A stretch of 37,858 nucleotides of DNA, taken from positions 1 to 37,858 of the forward strand of contig DAOTXK010000037.1 of the NCBI GenBank assembly GCA_034435395.1, in the 5' to 3' direction. This DNA is from DAOTXK01 sp034435395. Lineage in GTDB: Bacteria > Chloroflexota > Anaerolineae > Aggregatilineales > Ch27. How positions within the stretch are numbered: the stretch's first letter is position 1; each line of letters opens with the position of its first letter. The notes beneath the pieces were generated by a model that saw nothing but the letters and a program-made list of their open reading frames with translations, did no database searches and was not told the origin of the DNA. Positions 8,534-16,297 of the stretch are shown here, piece by piece. A program made the translations under genes and the position numbers.

Positions 8534-9366
8534 GCGAAGCTGACGCCATCCGGAAAAATGTGAACGGTCCGGTGACCGCCGACTCGCTGGCCGCCGACCT
8601 GCGCGCGCTGGGACTGGCGCCCGGCATGACCGTGCTGGTGCACGCCTCGTTGAGCGCGCTGGGATGGGTATGCGGCGGACCGGTCGCCGTCATCCAGGCA
8701 TTGGAACAGGTTCTGCGTCCAGGGGGCACGCTGGTGATGCCGACCCACTCCGACGATCTCTCTGATCCGGCACGGTGGCAGAACCCGCCGGTGCCCACAT
8801 CCTGGTGGAATACCATCCGCCGGACCATGCCCGCCTTCGACCCGGACCTGACGCCCACGCGGGGGATGGGCGTGATCGCGGAGTGTTTCCGCCGCCAGCC
8901 AGGTGTACAGCGCAGCGATCATCCCCAGGTATCGTTTGCCGCCTGGGGCCGACATGCGGCAACCATCACCCAGAACCACGCCCGCGATTTTTCGCTGGGC
9001 GAGGGCTCGCCGCTGGCCCGCCTCTACGATCTGGATGGCTGGGTTTTGCTCCTGGGCGTGGGGCACGAACACAACACCTCGCTCCATCTGGCCGAGTATC
9101 GGGCCGAGTACCCCGGCAAAAGCGTGATCGCTCAGGGCGCGCCGGTCAGGGCAAACGGCGAGCGACGCTGGGTAACCATCGAGGATATCGACCTGAGAAA
9201 CGAAGATTTCCCGGAGATTGGGGCAGCCTTCGCCCAGGTGGCTCATGTCCGGCGCGGCACGGTCGGCTACGGCGAGGCCCTCCTGATGCAGCAGCGCCCC
9301 CTGGTCGATTTTGCTGTCGCCTGGATGCAGGCTAATCGCCAGCAAACAAGTTTCGATAACCGTTGA
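8530..9366 (+). CDS. AAC(3)-family (aminoglycoside N3-acetyltransferase-like) protein
   Basis: A 278-residue member of the antibiotic NAT/AAC(3) fold, which uses acetyl-CoA to acetylate an amino group. Family signatures appear in order: VLVHASLSALGWVCGG, TLVMPTHSDDLSDP, the FDPDLTPTRGMGVIAE stretch, RSDHPQVSFAAWG, LGEGSPLARLYDLDG and HNTSLHLAEYRAEYPG. The start is GTG inside the stop of the preceding gene. Relatives such as YokD-type proteins are widespread and often chromosomal with unknown natural substrates. Because it is coupled to a housekeeping nucleotide-cleaning gene and nothing suggests transfer, clinical-type aminoglycoside resistance should not be assumed. Confidence 0.87.
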   Translation: MSEADAIRKNVNGPVTADSLAADLRALGLAPGMTVLVHASLSALGWVCGGPVAVIQALEQVLRPGGTLVMPTHSDDLSDPARWQNPPVPTSWWNTIRRTMPAFDPDLTPTRGMGVIAECFRRQPGVQRSDHPQVSFAAWGRHAATITQNHARDFSLGEGSPLARLYDLDGWVLLLGVGHEHNTSLHLAEYRAEYPGKSVIAQGAPVRANGERRWVTIEDIDLRNEDFPEIGAAFAQVAHVRRGTVGYGEALLMQQRPLVDFAVAWMQANRQQTSFDNR

Positions 9367-9412
9367 CACCTGTCGACCTGTTGGTTGGCCCGAAGACGGG
9401 GGGAGTAAAGAG

Positions 9413-10600
9413 ATGAAAAGATCGCTGGTTGTGATCCTCAGCGCCGTCGTGATCAGCCTGGCCGCCTGTGGGGGGGAGGCAGGGCCAGCAGCTCAGCCCT
9501 CCGCGCAGACGCCCGCCACCACTGCCGGGCCGATCCCCGCCCGCCCGATCATTCGGATGAGCGCGTTGGGCGAAGAACACGACGGGTTGCTGGGAGCCTA
9601 TTGCTGGCTCCAGGCGGCAAATGACATCCGCTGCGAACCAGACCCCCTCGACCTGCAGCCGGATACCACCGTTGCCGTTGAGCGCGGCGATGTCCTCACC
9701 TTCACCATCCAGAGCGATTCCGGCCTGCCGGGATCGTTTTATGCCACCCTGCTCGACGACAGGGATGCCGACGGCGATCCGGTTGTCGTCGATTTCGGCG
9801 CGACGGCCAGCGCCGACTACACCATTGCCCTCGACCCTGGCGTGCACCGGTTCAGCGTGGTGGCGGAATACCCGGATGTCGGCGGTGACAACAGCTTCGT
9901 GACCACCATCTTTGCCATTGAAGTCCCGACCGCCGTCGCCGCCGTGCCCACACCGCGCCCGACGGCCACCACGCCGCCGACTGCGGCACCGGGCGTCACC
10001 GTGACCGCCACCGAAGTGCTGGCCCCGTCCCCCAAGGCCCCGACTGAGGTGCCCACAACCATTCCCACGCCAGTGCTGCCGACGGAAGCTCCGACCGAAG
10101 TTCCGACCGAAGTCCCAACGCAGATGCCGGCCACCGAGCCGCCGCCCACCGCCGCCCTGCCGACGCCCATCACCGTGCCGCCGTCGGCGGTGCCCACCAG
10201 CGCGCCAGCGCCTGGCGTGGACTTCGCGCAGAACCCGCCGGCCATGGTCGTTGTGAACGGCGGACGCCGCTTCCTTCCCTCCGGCACCCAGTACTGCTAT
10301 CGGGACGCCAGCGGTCGGGAGGTCTGTGTGGACGCACCGGCCTCTCCTGAGAGCGAACGTATCCTGGTGGCCAGTGGCGACACGATCCGCCTCGACGCCG
10401 AGGGGACCGGCCCGTTCAGCATGACCATCACCCTCAGCAGCAGCGACCGGTCACAGGAGTTCCAGCGCGTGGAACTGCCGGGGAGCAACATCTCGCTGTA
10501 TACCATCGTCGGCAATCCGGGCAATTACGTGCTGGTGATTGACACGGTATGGCCGGAGGGCACGGCAACATACTACTTCCGTCTGCAAATTGTGGGATAA
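9413..10600 (+). CDS. Lipoprotein with Pro/Thr-rich linker
   Basis: A 395-residue exported lipoprotein. The start is the ATG at 9413, with GGGGGGAG about 6 bases upstream; the frame is open further upstream but only this start gives a signal sequence. MKRSLVVILSAVV leads to the lipobox LAAC with Cys at about 20. Residues about 30-165 form a compact beta-rich domain containing two Cys (YCWLQAANDIRC). Residues about 170-270 are a linker of PT(E/A)xP units such as APTEVPTEVPT. The C-terminal domain at about 280-395 is beta-rich and again has two Cys (QYCYRDASGREVC). No known domain is recognised. The design suggests a cell-surface protein tethered to the membrane by a flexible stalk. Confidence 0.82.
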   Translation: MKRSLVVILSAVVISLAACGGEAGPAAQPSAQTPATTAGPIPARPIIRMSALGEEHDGLLGAYCWLQAANDIRCEPDPLDLQPDTTVAVERGDVLTFTIQSDSGLPGSFYATLLDDRDADGDPVVVDFGATASADYTIALDPGVHRFSVVAEYPDVGGDNSFVTTIFAIEVPTAVAAVPTPRPTATTPPTAAPGVTVTATEVLAPSPKAPTEVPTTIPTPVLPTEAPTEVPTEVPTQMPATEPPPTAALPTPITVPPSAVPTSAPAPGVDFAQNPPAMVVVNGGRRFLPSGTQYCYRDASGREVCVDAPASPESERILVASGDTIRLDAEGTGPFSMTITLSSSDRSQEFQRVELPGSNISLYTIVGNPGNYVLVIDTVWPEGTATYYFRLQIVG

Positions 10601-10682
10601 AACACACCCACCGGACGCCAGCGCAGCAGTAACATTACGCGGGTGGCCTTCGCCTGGACTTGTGCTTCAGTGGAGTTCTCCC

Positions 10683-11996
10683 ATGCCCAAGATCACGTTC
10701 GTGGGTGCTGGCAGCACGGTATTCGCCAAGAATCTGCTGGGAGACATTCTCAGCTTTCCTGAGCTGGCCGAGTCGACCATCGCCCTGTTTGACATCGACC
10801 AGGACCGCCTGGATACTTCAGCCATCGTCGCCCAGCAGGTTGCCAGCGCGCTGAATGCCCACCCCACCATCGAGGCGACCACCGACCGGCGGCGCGCGCT
10901 GGACGGCGCTGATTACGTCATCTCCATGTTCCAGGTTGGCGGCTACAGGCCTGGCACGGTGATCGACTTCGAGGTGCCCAAAAAGTACGGCCTTCGCCAG
11001 ACCATCGCCGACACGCTGGGCATCGGCGGCATCATGCGCGCCCTGCGGACCATCCCGGTCTTCCTGGATATGTGCCGCGAGATGGAAACGTTATGCCCGG
11101 ATGTGTGGCACCTGAACTACGTCAACCCCATGGCCATGAACTGCTGGGCCATCAACAGGGCCACTGCTATCAAGACGGTCGGCCTGTGCCACAGCGTCCA
11201 GGGGACGGCCATGCAGCTCGCCAGGGACATCGGCGTGCCCTACGAGACGATCAACTACATCAGCGCCGGGATCAATCACATGGCCTTCTACCTGAAGTTT
11301 GAGCGCAAGCTCCCCGATGGCCGTGTGGAGGACCTCTACCCGCTGCTCCGGCAGGTCATCGCCGAGGGCCGCGTCCCCAGTTGGAACCGCGTGCGCTACG
11401 AAGTATTTAAGCGACTGGGCTACTTCGTGACCGAATCCAGCGAGCACTTCAGCGAATATGTGCCGTGGTTCATCAAGCGAGACCGGCCCGACCTGATCGA
11501 GCGCCTGAACATCCCGTTAGATGAGTACATCGCCCGCTGCGAAGCCCAGATCGCCGGTTGGGAAGGGCTGCGCGACGCGCTCATCAAGGGCGACGAACCG
11601 CTGGTGGTCGAACGTTCGCACGAGTACGGCTCCCTGATCATCCACAGCCTGGAAACCGACGTGCCCCGCGTGGTCTATGGTAACGTGACCAACAACGGCC
11701 TGATCGACAATCTGCCAGCGGCGTGCTGCGTCGAGGTGCCCTGCCTGGTGAACAGAAACGGCGTACAGCCGACCCGCATCGGCAGTCTGCCGCCGCACCT
11801 GGCCGCGCTGATCCAGACCAACGTCAACGTCCAGGCGCTGACCGTGGAAGCGGCGCTCACCGGCCAGCGCGCCCACATCTACCATGCCGCCATGCTCGAT
11901 CCGCACACCGCCGCCGAGCTGGACCTCGATCAAATCTGGTCGCTGGTGGATGACCTGATCGAGGCCCACGGCGACTGGCTGCCGGCGTTTCACTGA
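10683..11996 (+). CDS. Glycoside hydrolase family 4 (alpha-galactosidase/alpha-glucosidase type)
   Basis: A 437-residue GH4 enzyme. The family uses NAD and a divalent metal to cleave glycosides by a redox elimination mechanism. The N-terminal Rossmann fold shows TFVGAGSTVFAKNLLGD. Metal-site residues are Cys169 in GLCHSVQG and His199 in SAGINHMAFY; the long signature YGLRQTIADTLGIGGI is also present. The sequence is closest in feel to the MelA/alpha-galactosidase branch (CHSVQ), and the galT gene directly downstream supports galactose as the product. ATG at 10683 is chosen because it begins the NAD fold and has GGAG 7 bases upstream. Cytoplasmic, no signal peptide. Confidence 0.92.
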   Translation: MPKITFVGAGSTVFAKNLLGDILSFPELAESTIALFDIDQDRLDTSAIVAQQVASALNAHPTIEATTDRRRALDGADYVISMFQVGGYRPGTVIDFEVPKKYGLRQTIADTLGIGGIMRALRTIPVFLDMCREMETLCPDVWHLNYVNPMAMNCWAINRATAIKTVGLCHSVQGTAMQLARDIGVPYETINYISAGINHMAFYLKFERKLPDGRVEDLYPLLRQVIAEGRVPSWNRVRYEVFKRLGYFVTESSEHFSEYVPWFIKRDRPDLIERLNIPLDEYIARCEAQIAGWEGLRDALIKGDEPLVVERSHEYGSLIIHSLETDVPRVVYGNVTNNGLIDNLPAACCVEVPCLVNRNGVQPTRIGSLPPHLAALIQTNVNVQALTVEAALTGQRAHIYHAAMLDPHTAAELDLDQIWSLVDDLIEAHGDWLPAFH

Positions 11997-12083
11997 CATG
12001 GATTGGGGGAGAAGGTCCGCAGGGGCCGGGCAACCAGCGCCCTGGCTACCGTACCACCATCTGCCTGGGGGGAGAAAGCTACC

Positions 12084-13130
12084 GTGCCTGAAATCATGTT
12101 TGATCCGACCGAGCACCCCCACCGCCGCTACAATCCGCTGACCGACGAGTGGGTGCTGGTTTCGCCGCACCGGACCAAACGACCCTGGCGAGGGCAGGTC
12201 GAAAAACCGCCCCAGGAAAAGCGCCCGTCTTACGACCCCCACTGCTACCTGTGTCCTGGCAACCGGCGGGCCGGCGATGCCCAGAACCCCCCCTACACCA
12301 GCACCTTCGTCTTCACCAATGACTTCGCCGCCCTGCTGCCGGACACGCCTCCAGCCGCTGAAAGCCGTCATCCGCTGCTGCGGGCCGAAACCGTGCGCGG
12401 CACCTGCCGGGTGATCTGCTTCACCCCACGCCACGACCTCACCCTGCCGGAAATGGCCCTCCCGGACATCCGCCGGGTGGTGGACGTATGGGCCGAACAG
12501 GTCGCCGAACTGGGACGGGCGTACCGCTGGGTGCAGGTCTTCGAAAACAAGGGCGCGATCATGGGCTGCTCCGACCCGCACCCCCACGGGCAGATTTGGG
12601 CGGGGGACGCGCTGCCCAATGAACCAGCCAAAGAGGACCGCCAGCAGCGGCTCTACTTCCGGGAGACTGGCCGTCCGCTGCTGGTAGACTACGCGGCGCT
12701 TGAAGCGGAACGGGAGAGCCGCCTGGTGGTGGCGAACGAGCACTGGCTGGCCGTCGTCCCGTACTGGGCCATCTGGCCGTTTGAGACGCTGTTGATGCCG
12801 CGCCGCCCCGTCTCCCGCCTGCCGGACCTGAGCGATGGCGAGCGCGAGGCCCTGGCCGCCATCCTCAAGCGCCTGCTGACCCGGTATGACAACCTGTTTG
12901 AGGTCTCGTTTCCCTATTCGATGGGCTGGCACGGCGCGCCGACCGGCGGCGATGACAACGGCCACTGGCAACTTCACGCCCACTTTTACCCGCCGCTGCT
13001 GCGCTCCGCCACCGTCAAAAAGTTCATGGTCGGCTATGAGATGCTGGCTGAAGCGCAGCGCGACCTGACGGCGGAACAGGCGGCGGAGCGGCTGCGGGCG
13101 CTGCCGGATGTCCATTACAAAACCCCGTAG
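12084..13130 (+). CDS. galT: Galactose-1-phosphate uridylyltransferase
   Basis: A 348-residue Leloir pathway enzyme that swaps UMP between UDP-glucose and galactose-1-phosphate. The catalytic HIT-like triad is visible as H166-P-H168-G-Q170 in DPHPHGQIWA, exactly two residues shifted from the E. coli numbering. The metal-binding pair is C54/C57 in CYLCPGN. The ending HFYPPLLRS and KKFMVGYEMLAE are typical. The GTG at 12084 gives the usual family length and follows GGGGGGAG; the frame is open upstream to 12003 but that part has no similarity to the family. It follows the GH4 gene by 87 bases. galK and galE are not in the window. Confidence 0.94.
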   Translation: MPEIMFDPTEHPHRRYNPLTDEWVLVSPHRTKRPWRGQVEKPPQEKRPSYDPHCYLCPGNRRAGDAQNPPYTSTFVFTNDFAALLPDTPPAAESRHPLLRAETVRGTCRVICFTPRHDLTLPEMALPDIRRVVDVWAEQVAELGRAYRWVQVFENKGAIMGCSDPHPHGQIWAGDALPNEPAKEDRQQRLYFRETGRPLLVDYAALEAERESRLVVANEHWLAVVPYWAIWPFETLLMPRRPVSRLPDLSDGEREALAAILKRLLTRYDNLFEVSFPYSMGWHGAPTGGDDNGHWQLHAHFYPPLLRSATVKKFMVGYEMLAEAQRDLTAEQAAERLRALPDVHYKTP

Positions 13131-13138
13131 CGCTGGCA

Positions 13139-13195
13139 GCGAGGGCCTTCCGGAAGCGAGGACTTGCCGGAAGCGAGGGCCTGCTGAAGCAGGGC
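13139..13195. repeat. Tandem array of degenerate 17-base units after galT
   Basis: Units 13139-13155, 13156-13172 and 13173-13188 all begin GCGAGG and end GAA, followed by a partial fourth copy starting GCAGGGCC. Units 1 and 2 differ at only three positions or so; the third is one base shorter. It lies 8 bases after the galT stop codon. Confidence 0.75.
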
Positions 13196-13249
13196 CGGAG
13201 AAACGCCGGGGGATGGCCGCCGCAGACAATTTAAGCCGGCGGCGATCTG

Positions 13250-13258
13250 TGGTAGAAT
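13250..13258 (+). promoter_or_regulatory. Extended -10 promoter (TGG-TAGAAT) of the small membrane protein pair
   Basis: TAGAAT at 13253-13258 preceded by TGG, with only a poor -35 (TTTAAG, 13230-13235) at 17 bases. It lies 31 bases before the ATG at 13289. Confidence 0.5.
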
Positions 13259-13288
13259 GCGCGGAGAAACGACCGGGGGACAGCGATC

Positions 13289-13750
13289 ATGGCGTCAGGG
13301 ACCAGACAGCGCACGCCGGAGCAGCAGCACAGACGTGAGGTTCGACTCGCGATCATGCTGCCGGTATGGGGACTCCTCGTCCTGACGGTGCTGGCCGTGG
13401 TGCTGGCGGCGCTTAACCTGAACAGAGAGCAATTCGGCCTGGTGGCCGACGCCCTGGCGACGGTCTTTGTCCTGTGCCCAGCCGTTCTGATCTGCCTGAT
13501 CCCCACCGTAATACTGATGGCGAGCGCCATCGGCCTCTGGAAGCTGAACGCGCTCATGGCCCCCCCGGCGGCCCGGGGGCGGGGGATCGTCCTCCGGTCC
13601 TTAGCCAGCGTTCGCACCCAGGTGCCCCGTGGGGCTGCGCCGGTCATCTGGCTGCAAGGTCGGCTGAGGTATTGGGAGCACCTGTTGACGGGCCGCCGCT
13701 CACGATCGGTTCGGTCATCTCCGCATGAGGAGCAGACACATGGCCATTGA
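13289..13750 (+). CDS. Small membrane protein, two helices, unknown function
   Basis: A 153-residue protein with a charged N-terminus (TPEQQHRREVRL), two strong hydrophobic helices at about 22-45 (MLPVWGLLVLTVLAVVL) and 60-88 (VFVLCPAVLICLIPTVI), and a basic C-terminal tail. There is no signal-peptidase site. The ATG has GGGGGA about 8 bases upstream. The last 11 bases overlap the start of the next gene, so the two products are probably made together. No family is recognised. Confidence 0.7.
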   Translation: MASGTRQRTPEQQHRREVRLAIMLPVWGLLVLTVLAVVLAALNLNREQFGLVADALATVFVLCPAVLICLIPTVILMASAIGLWKLNALMAPPAARGRGIVLRSLASVRTQVPRGAAPVIWLQGRLRYWEHLLTGRRSRSVRSSPHEEQTHGH

Positions 13751-13997
13751 TCCGACTTCCCCGCCAGGGGTAGCGCCAGCCTCACCCGGTGCGAACTGGA
13801 AAACCAGGGCGTACCTTATCGGCATCATTCTCGGCCTGGGACTGGGCCTGCTTTCGGCCTATCTGTTTGTGCGCGCTGCCGAAGAGAACAGCTCCGGGAA
13901 AACGCCGCAGAAGATCGGCACCGGTGACGCGATGAAACTGACGCTCTCCCTGCTGAACCTGATCCGCCAGATCGCGGAATTGGGCGCTAAGGGCTGA
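13740..13997 (+). CDS. Small single-helix membrane protein, unknown function
   Basis: An 85-residue protein with a Pro/Ala-rich N-terminus, one membrane helix at about 23-46 (YLIGIILGLGLGLLSAYLFV) containing GxGxG spacing, and an amphipathic C-terminal helix (LTLSLLNLIRQIAELG). The ATG at 13740 is preferred over 13725 because AGGAG lies 7 bases upstream of it, inside the preceding gene. GxxxG-like spacing suggests helix packing with a partner, perhaps the 153-residue neighbour. The operon ends at the terminator at 14025. Confidence 0.68.
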   Translation: MAIDPTSPPGVAPASPGANWKTRAYLIGIILGLGLGLLSAYLFVRAAEENSSGKTPQKIGTGDAMKLTLSLLNLIRQIAELGAKG

Positions 13998-14024
13998 TCA
14001 TCCCCTGCCCGGCCACACCCCGTC

Positions 14025-14056
14025 AATCGGGCGTTGCCTCCGGTGCGCCCGATTTT
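14025..14056 (+). terminator. Rho-independent terminator of the small membrane protein pair
   Basis: Perfect 9-base inverted repeat AATCGGGCG (14025-14033) and CGCCCGATT (14046-14054) with a 12-base loop, running into TTTT. It lies 28 bases after the stop codon at 13997. Confidence 0.8.
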
Positions 14057-14171
14057 CCGTTGGTGAGGGAAGCGCAGGCTTCCATCAGGCAAACGCCCGG
14101 TTTTCGGCCCCCGCCTCGGTTATGATAGTCGTCAGCTCAGGAACAGCCTTCTGCAGGAGCCACGCCCCATC

Positions 14172-15371
14172 ATGATCTTCTCCCCGCGCACCTGGTCCGA
14201 GTCCCGGCTGCTTGGCCTCTCCTGGCGGGCCTGGCGGGACTGGTCGATCCGGCTGGCGCTGGTGGCGCTGCTGCTGATGTACTTGCGCCCGGCCCCGCCC
14301 CGCGCCATCATGGGCCCGCCGCAGACCGTTGTCACCACCCAGCCGCTGCTGTGCATGCACACCCGTCTGATCGACGAAGTGGAGGAGTGGAAGATTCAGC
14401 GGTCGCTGCAAATGGTGCGCGAGCTGGGCGCGGATACCATCGTGGAGTTTTTCCCCTGGGCCTACGTGGAACAGGAGGAAGGCGTCTACAACTGGACCGG
14501 CTTCGACCGGATCATCCGCCATGCCCGCAATCAGGGCCTGAGCGTCATCGCCCGGCTGGGCATGGTCCCGGCCTGGGCCAGGCCCGAAGCCGATCCTGAC
14601 AGTTTGAGCGCGGTAGACGCCGGGCGCGGCCAGGACACCACGCTCAATTACCTGGAAGAAGATCGTTTCCCCGATTTTGCCCGTTATGTGGCCGCCTTCG
14701 CCGGGCGTTACGCCGGAACGGTGAATCACCTCATCATCTGGAACGAACCCAACCTGACGTTTGAATGGGGCTACCGTATGGTCAACCCTGCCGATTATGT
14801 GGAGCTGCTGCGCCAGTCTTACCAGGCGGCCAAAGCCACCAACCCGGACGTGATCGTCCTGGCCGCGCCGATGGCCCCCACGCTGGAGCCGGAGGGCAGC
14901 CCCTGGGGCTTGAACGACCTGTTGTTCATCGAGCGGATGTACCAGGCGGGTGCGGCGGGCTACTTCGACGCCATGGCCGTGCATACCTATGGTTTCACCT
15001 TCCCGCCGGAAAGCGAGCCGGGCTGGGATGTGCTTAACTTCCGACGCATCGAGTTGATCCACGCCATCATGGCTGAGCACGGCGATGGCGACAAGCCGAT
15101 CTACGTCACCGAGACCGGCTGGAACGACCACCCGCGCTGGACCAAGGCCGTGCGCCCCGTGCAGCGTATCCGCTACACCATCGACAGCTACGAGTGGACC
15201 GAAGCGCACATGCCCTACGTGGAGAAGTTATGCCAGTGGGCGCTGCGTTACCCCGCGCCGACGCGCAGTTACCCGGATAACTTCACGTTTCTGACGCCGG
15301 ACTTCCGCCCGCGCCCGGTTTACACCTATCTACAGGCGTATGCCCGTGGCCTGGAGATTGACCTGCCATGA
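14172..15371 (+). CDS. Membrane-anchored clan GH-A glycosidase (GH39/GH5-like)
   Basis: A 399-residue TIM-barrel glycoside hydrolase. After a short cytoplasmic tail, one hydrophobic helix at about 26-41 (IRLALVALLLMYL) serves as an uncleaved anchor or signal. The barrel has DTIVEFFPWAYVEQEEGVYNW near 93-113, the acid/base Glu192 in LIIWNEPNLTF and the predicted nucleophile Glu314 in YVTETGWND. Both follow beta strands as in clan GH-A. The sequence is reminiscent of GH39 and GH5 but the exact family and sugar cannot be named. ATG at 14172 is the only start keeping the anchor; GGAG lies about 12 bases upstream. The stop overlaps the next start (ATGA). Confidence 0.82.
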   Translation: MIFSPRTWSESRLLGLSWRAWRDWSIRLALVALLLMYLRPAPPRAIMGPPQTVVTTQPLLCMHTRLIDEVEEWKIQRSLQMVRELGADTIVEFFPWAYVEQEEGVYNWTGFDRIIRHARNQGLSVIARLGMVPAWARPEADPDSLSAVDAGRGQDTTLNYLEEDRFPDFARYVAAFAGRYAGTVNHLIIWNEPNLTFEWGYRMVNPADYVELLRQSYQAAKATNPDVIVLAAPMAPTLEPEGSPWGLNDLLFIERMYQAGAAGYFDAMAVHTYGFTFPPESEPGWDVLNFRRIELIHAIMAEHGDGDKPIYVTETGWNDHPRWTKAVRPVQRIRYTIDSYEWTEAHMPYVEKLCQWALRYPAPTRSYPDNFTFLTPDFRPRPVYTYLQAYARGLEIDLP

Positions 15372-16192
15372 TCCCCGCCCTGATGAACCGTCTCAGGAGG
15401 CTGACGCGCCGCCAGTGGCTGATCATCGCCATCGTGGCCACCATCATCGGCCTGCCATTGGGCTACGACTTCGCCCGCTGGGTGTGGCGGACGTACTTCC
15501 GCCCCCGCCCGGAGCCGCCGATGCTGCCCTACGGCGAGTTACGGGTGGGCATCGACGCCAGCTACCCGCCCTTTGGCGTTGACCTGGGCGGCGAGTTGAT
15601 CGGGCTGGACGTGGACTTGGCCCGCGCTGTAGCGGAGGAAATGGGCGTGCCGCTGCGCTTCATCAACATGGGCTACGACGGACTGTACGACTCCCTGCGC
15701 GCCGACCAGGCCGACGCGCTCTTCTCCGCCCTGCGCGTTGACCCGCTGCGCATGAATGACGCCCGCTACACTGTCCCCTACTTCGACGCCGGGCAGGTGT
15801 TGGTCCGCCCGCCGGATTCGGGCATCGACACCATGCAGGACCTGGAAGGGCGGACGCTGGCGGTCGAGTTCGGGGCGGAAGGCGACCTGGAAGCGCGGCG
15901 CTGGCAGCGGCGGCTGCGCGTGCTCCATATCGCCTCTTTTGAGGTCGCCGCCCAGGCGCTGGAGGCCGTCCTGGCCGGGCAGGCCGACGCTGCCCTGGTG
16001 GATGCCATCTCGGCCCGCATCTGGCTGGGCGAGCACGAAGGGCTGGCGGTCGCGCCTGAATACGTCACCAGCGATCCCTATGCCGTCGCCGTGCAGGTCG
16101 GCAACGGCAAACTTTGGGAGGCCATCAACGCCGCGCTGACCAGGCTGTTGGCCGATGGCACGGTGGAGGCGATCATCGACCGCTGGCTGTAG
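15368..16192 (+). CDS. Membrane-anchored family 3 solute-binding protein
   Basis: A 274-residue SBP_bac_3 protein, the class that binds polar amino acids, opines or similar small ligands for ABC transport or sensing. A helix at about 17-35 (QWLIIAIVATIIGLPLGY) has no lipobox or clear cleavage site, so it is likely an anchor. The domain shows LRVGIDASYPPFGVD, GLDVDLARAVAEEMG, YDSLRADQADALFSALR and DLEGRTLAVEFGAEGD, a complete two-lobe fold. The start is coupled to the glycosidase by ATGA. No permease or ATPase gene is adjacent, so a receptor or scavenging role is possible. The ligand is unknown. Confidence 0.85.
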   Translation: MIPALMNRLRRLTRRQWLIIAIVATIIGLPLGYDFARWVWRTYFRPRPEPPMLPYGELRVGIDASYPPFGVDLGGELIGLDVDLARAVAEEMGVPLRFINMGYDGLYDSLRADQADALFSALRVDPLRMNDARYTVPYFDAGQVLVRPPDSGIDTMQDLEGRTLAVEFGAEGDLEARRWQRRLRVLHIASFEVAAQALEAVLAGQADAALVDAISARIWLGEHEGLAVAPEYVTSDPYAVAVQVGNGKLWEAINAALTRLLADGTVEAIIDRWL

Positions 16193-16297
16193 AGGAGAGA
16201 CAAGACGCCAGCGACCGAGCGTTCACAGGAGAATGCCCCTGCCCCAAAAAGAGGCAGATCACACGACCCGCCCCCTGGAACATCTCACGGCCCCGCG

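Noticed and set aside
8530..9366. Reading the AAC(3) homologue as an acquired aminoglycoside resistance gene
   Set aside because: It is embedded in a chromosomal operon, coupled to a housekeeping gene, with base composition like its neighbours and no mobile element nearby.
9363..9368. Perfect TTGACA upstream of the lipoprotein gene
   Set aside because: No -10-like sequence at 15-19 bases downstream.
11517..13229. Long open frame on the minus strand opposite the GH4 gene end and galT (570 codons)
   Set aside because: The plus strand has clear enzyme motifs throughout. The antisense frame has no recognisable domain and its openness follows from high GC content and codon bias.
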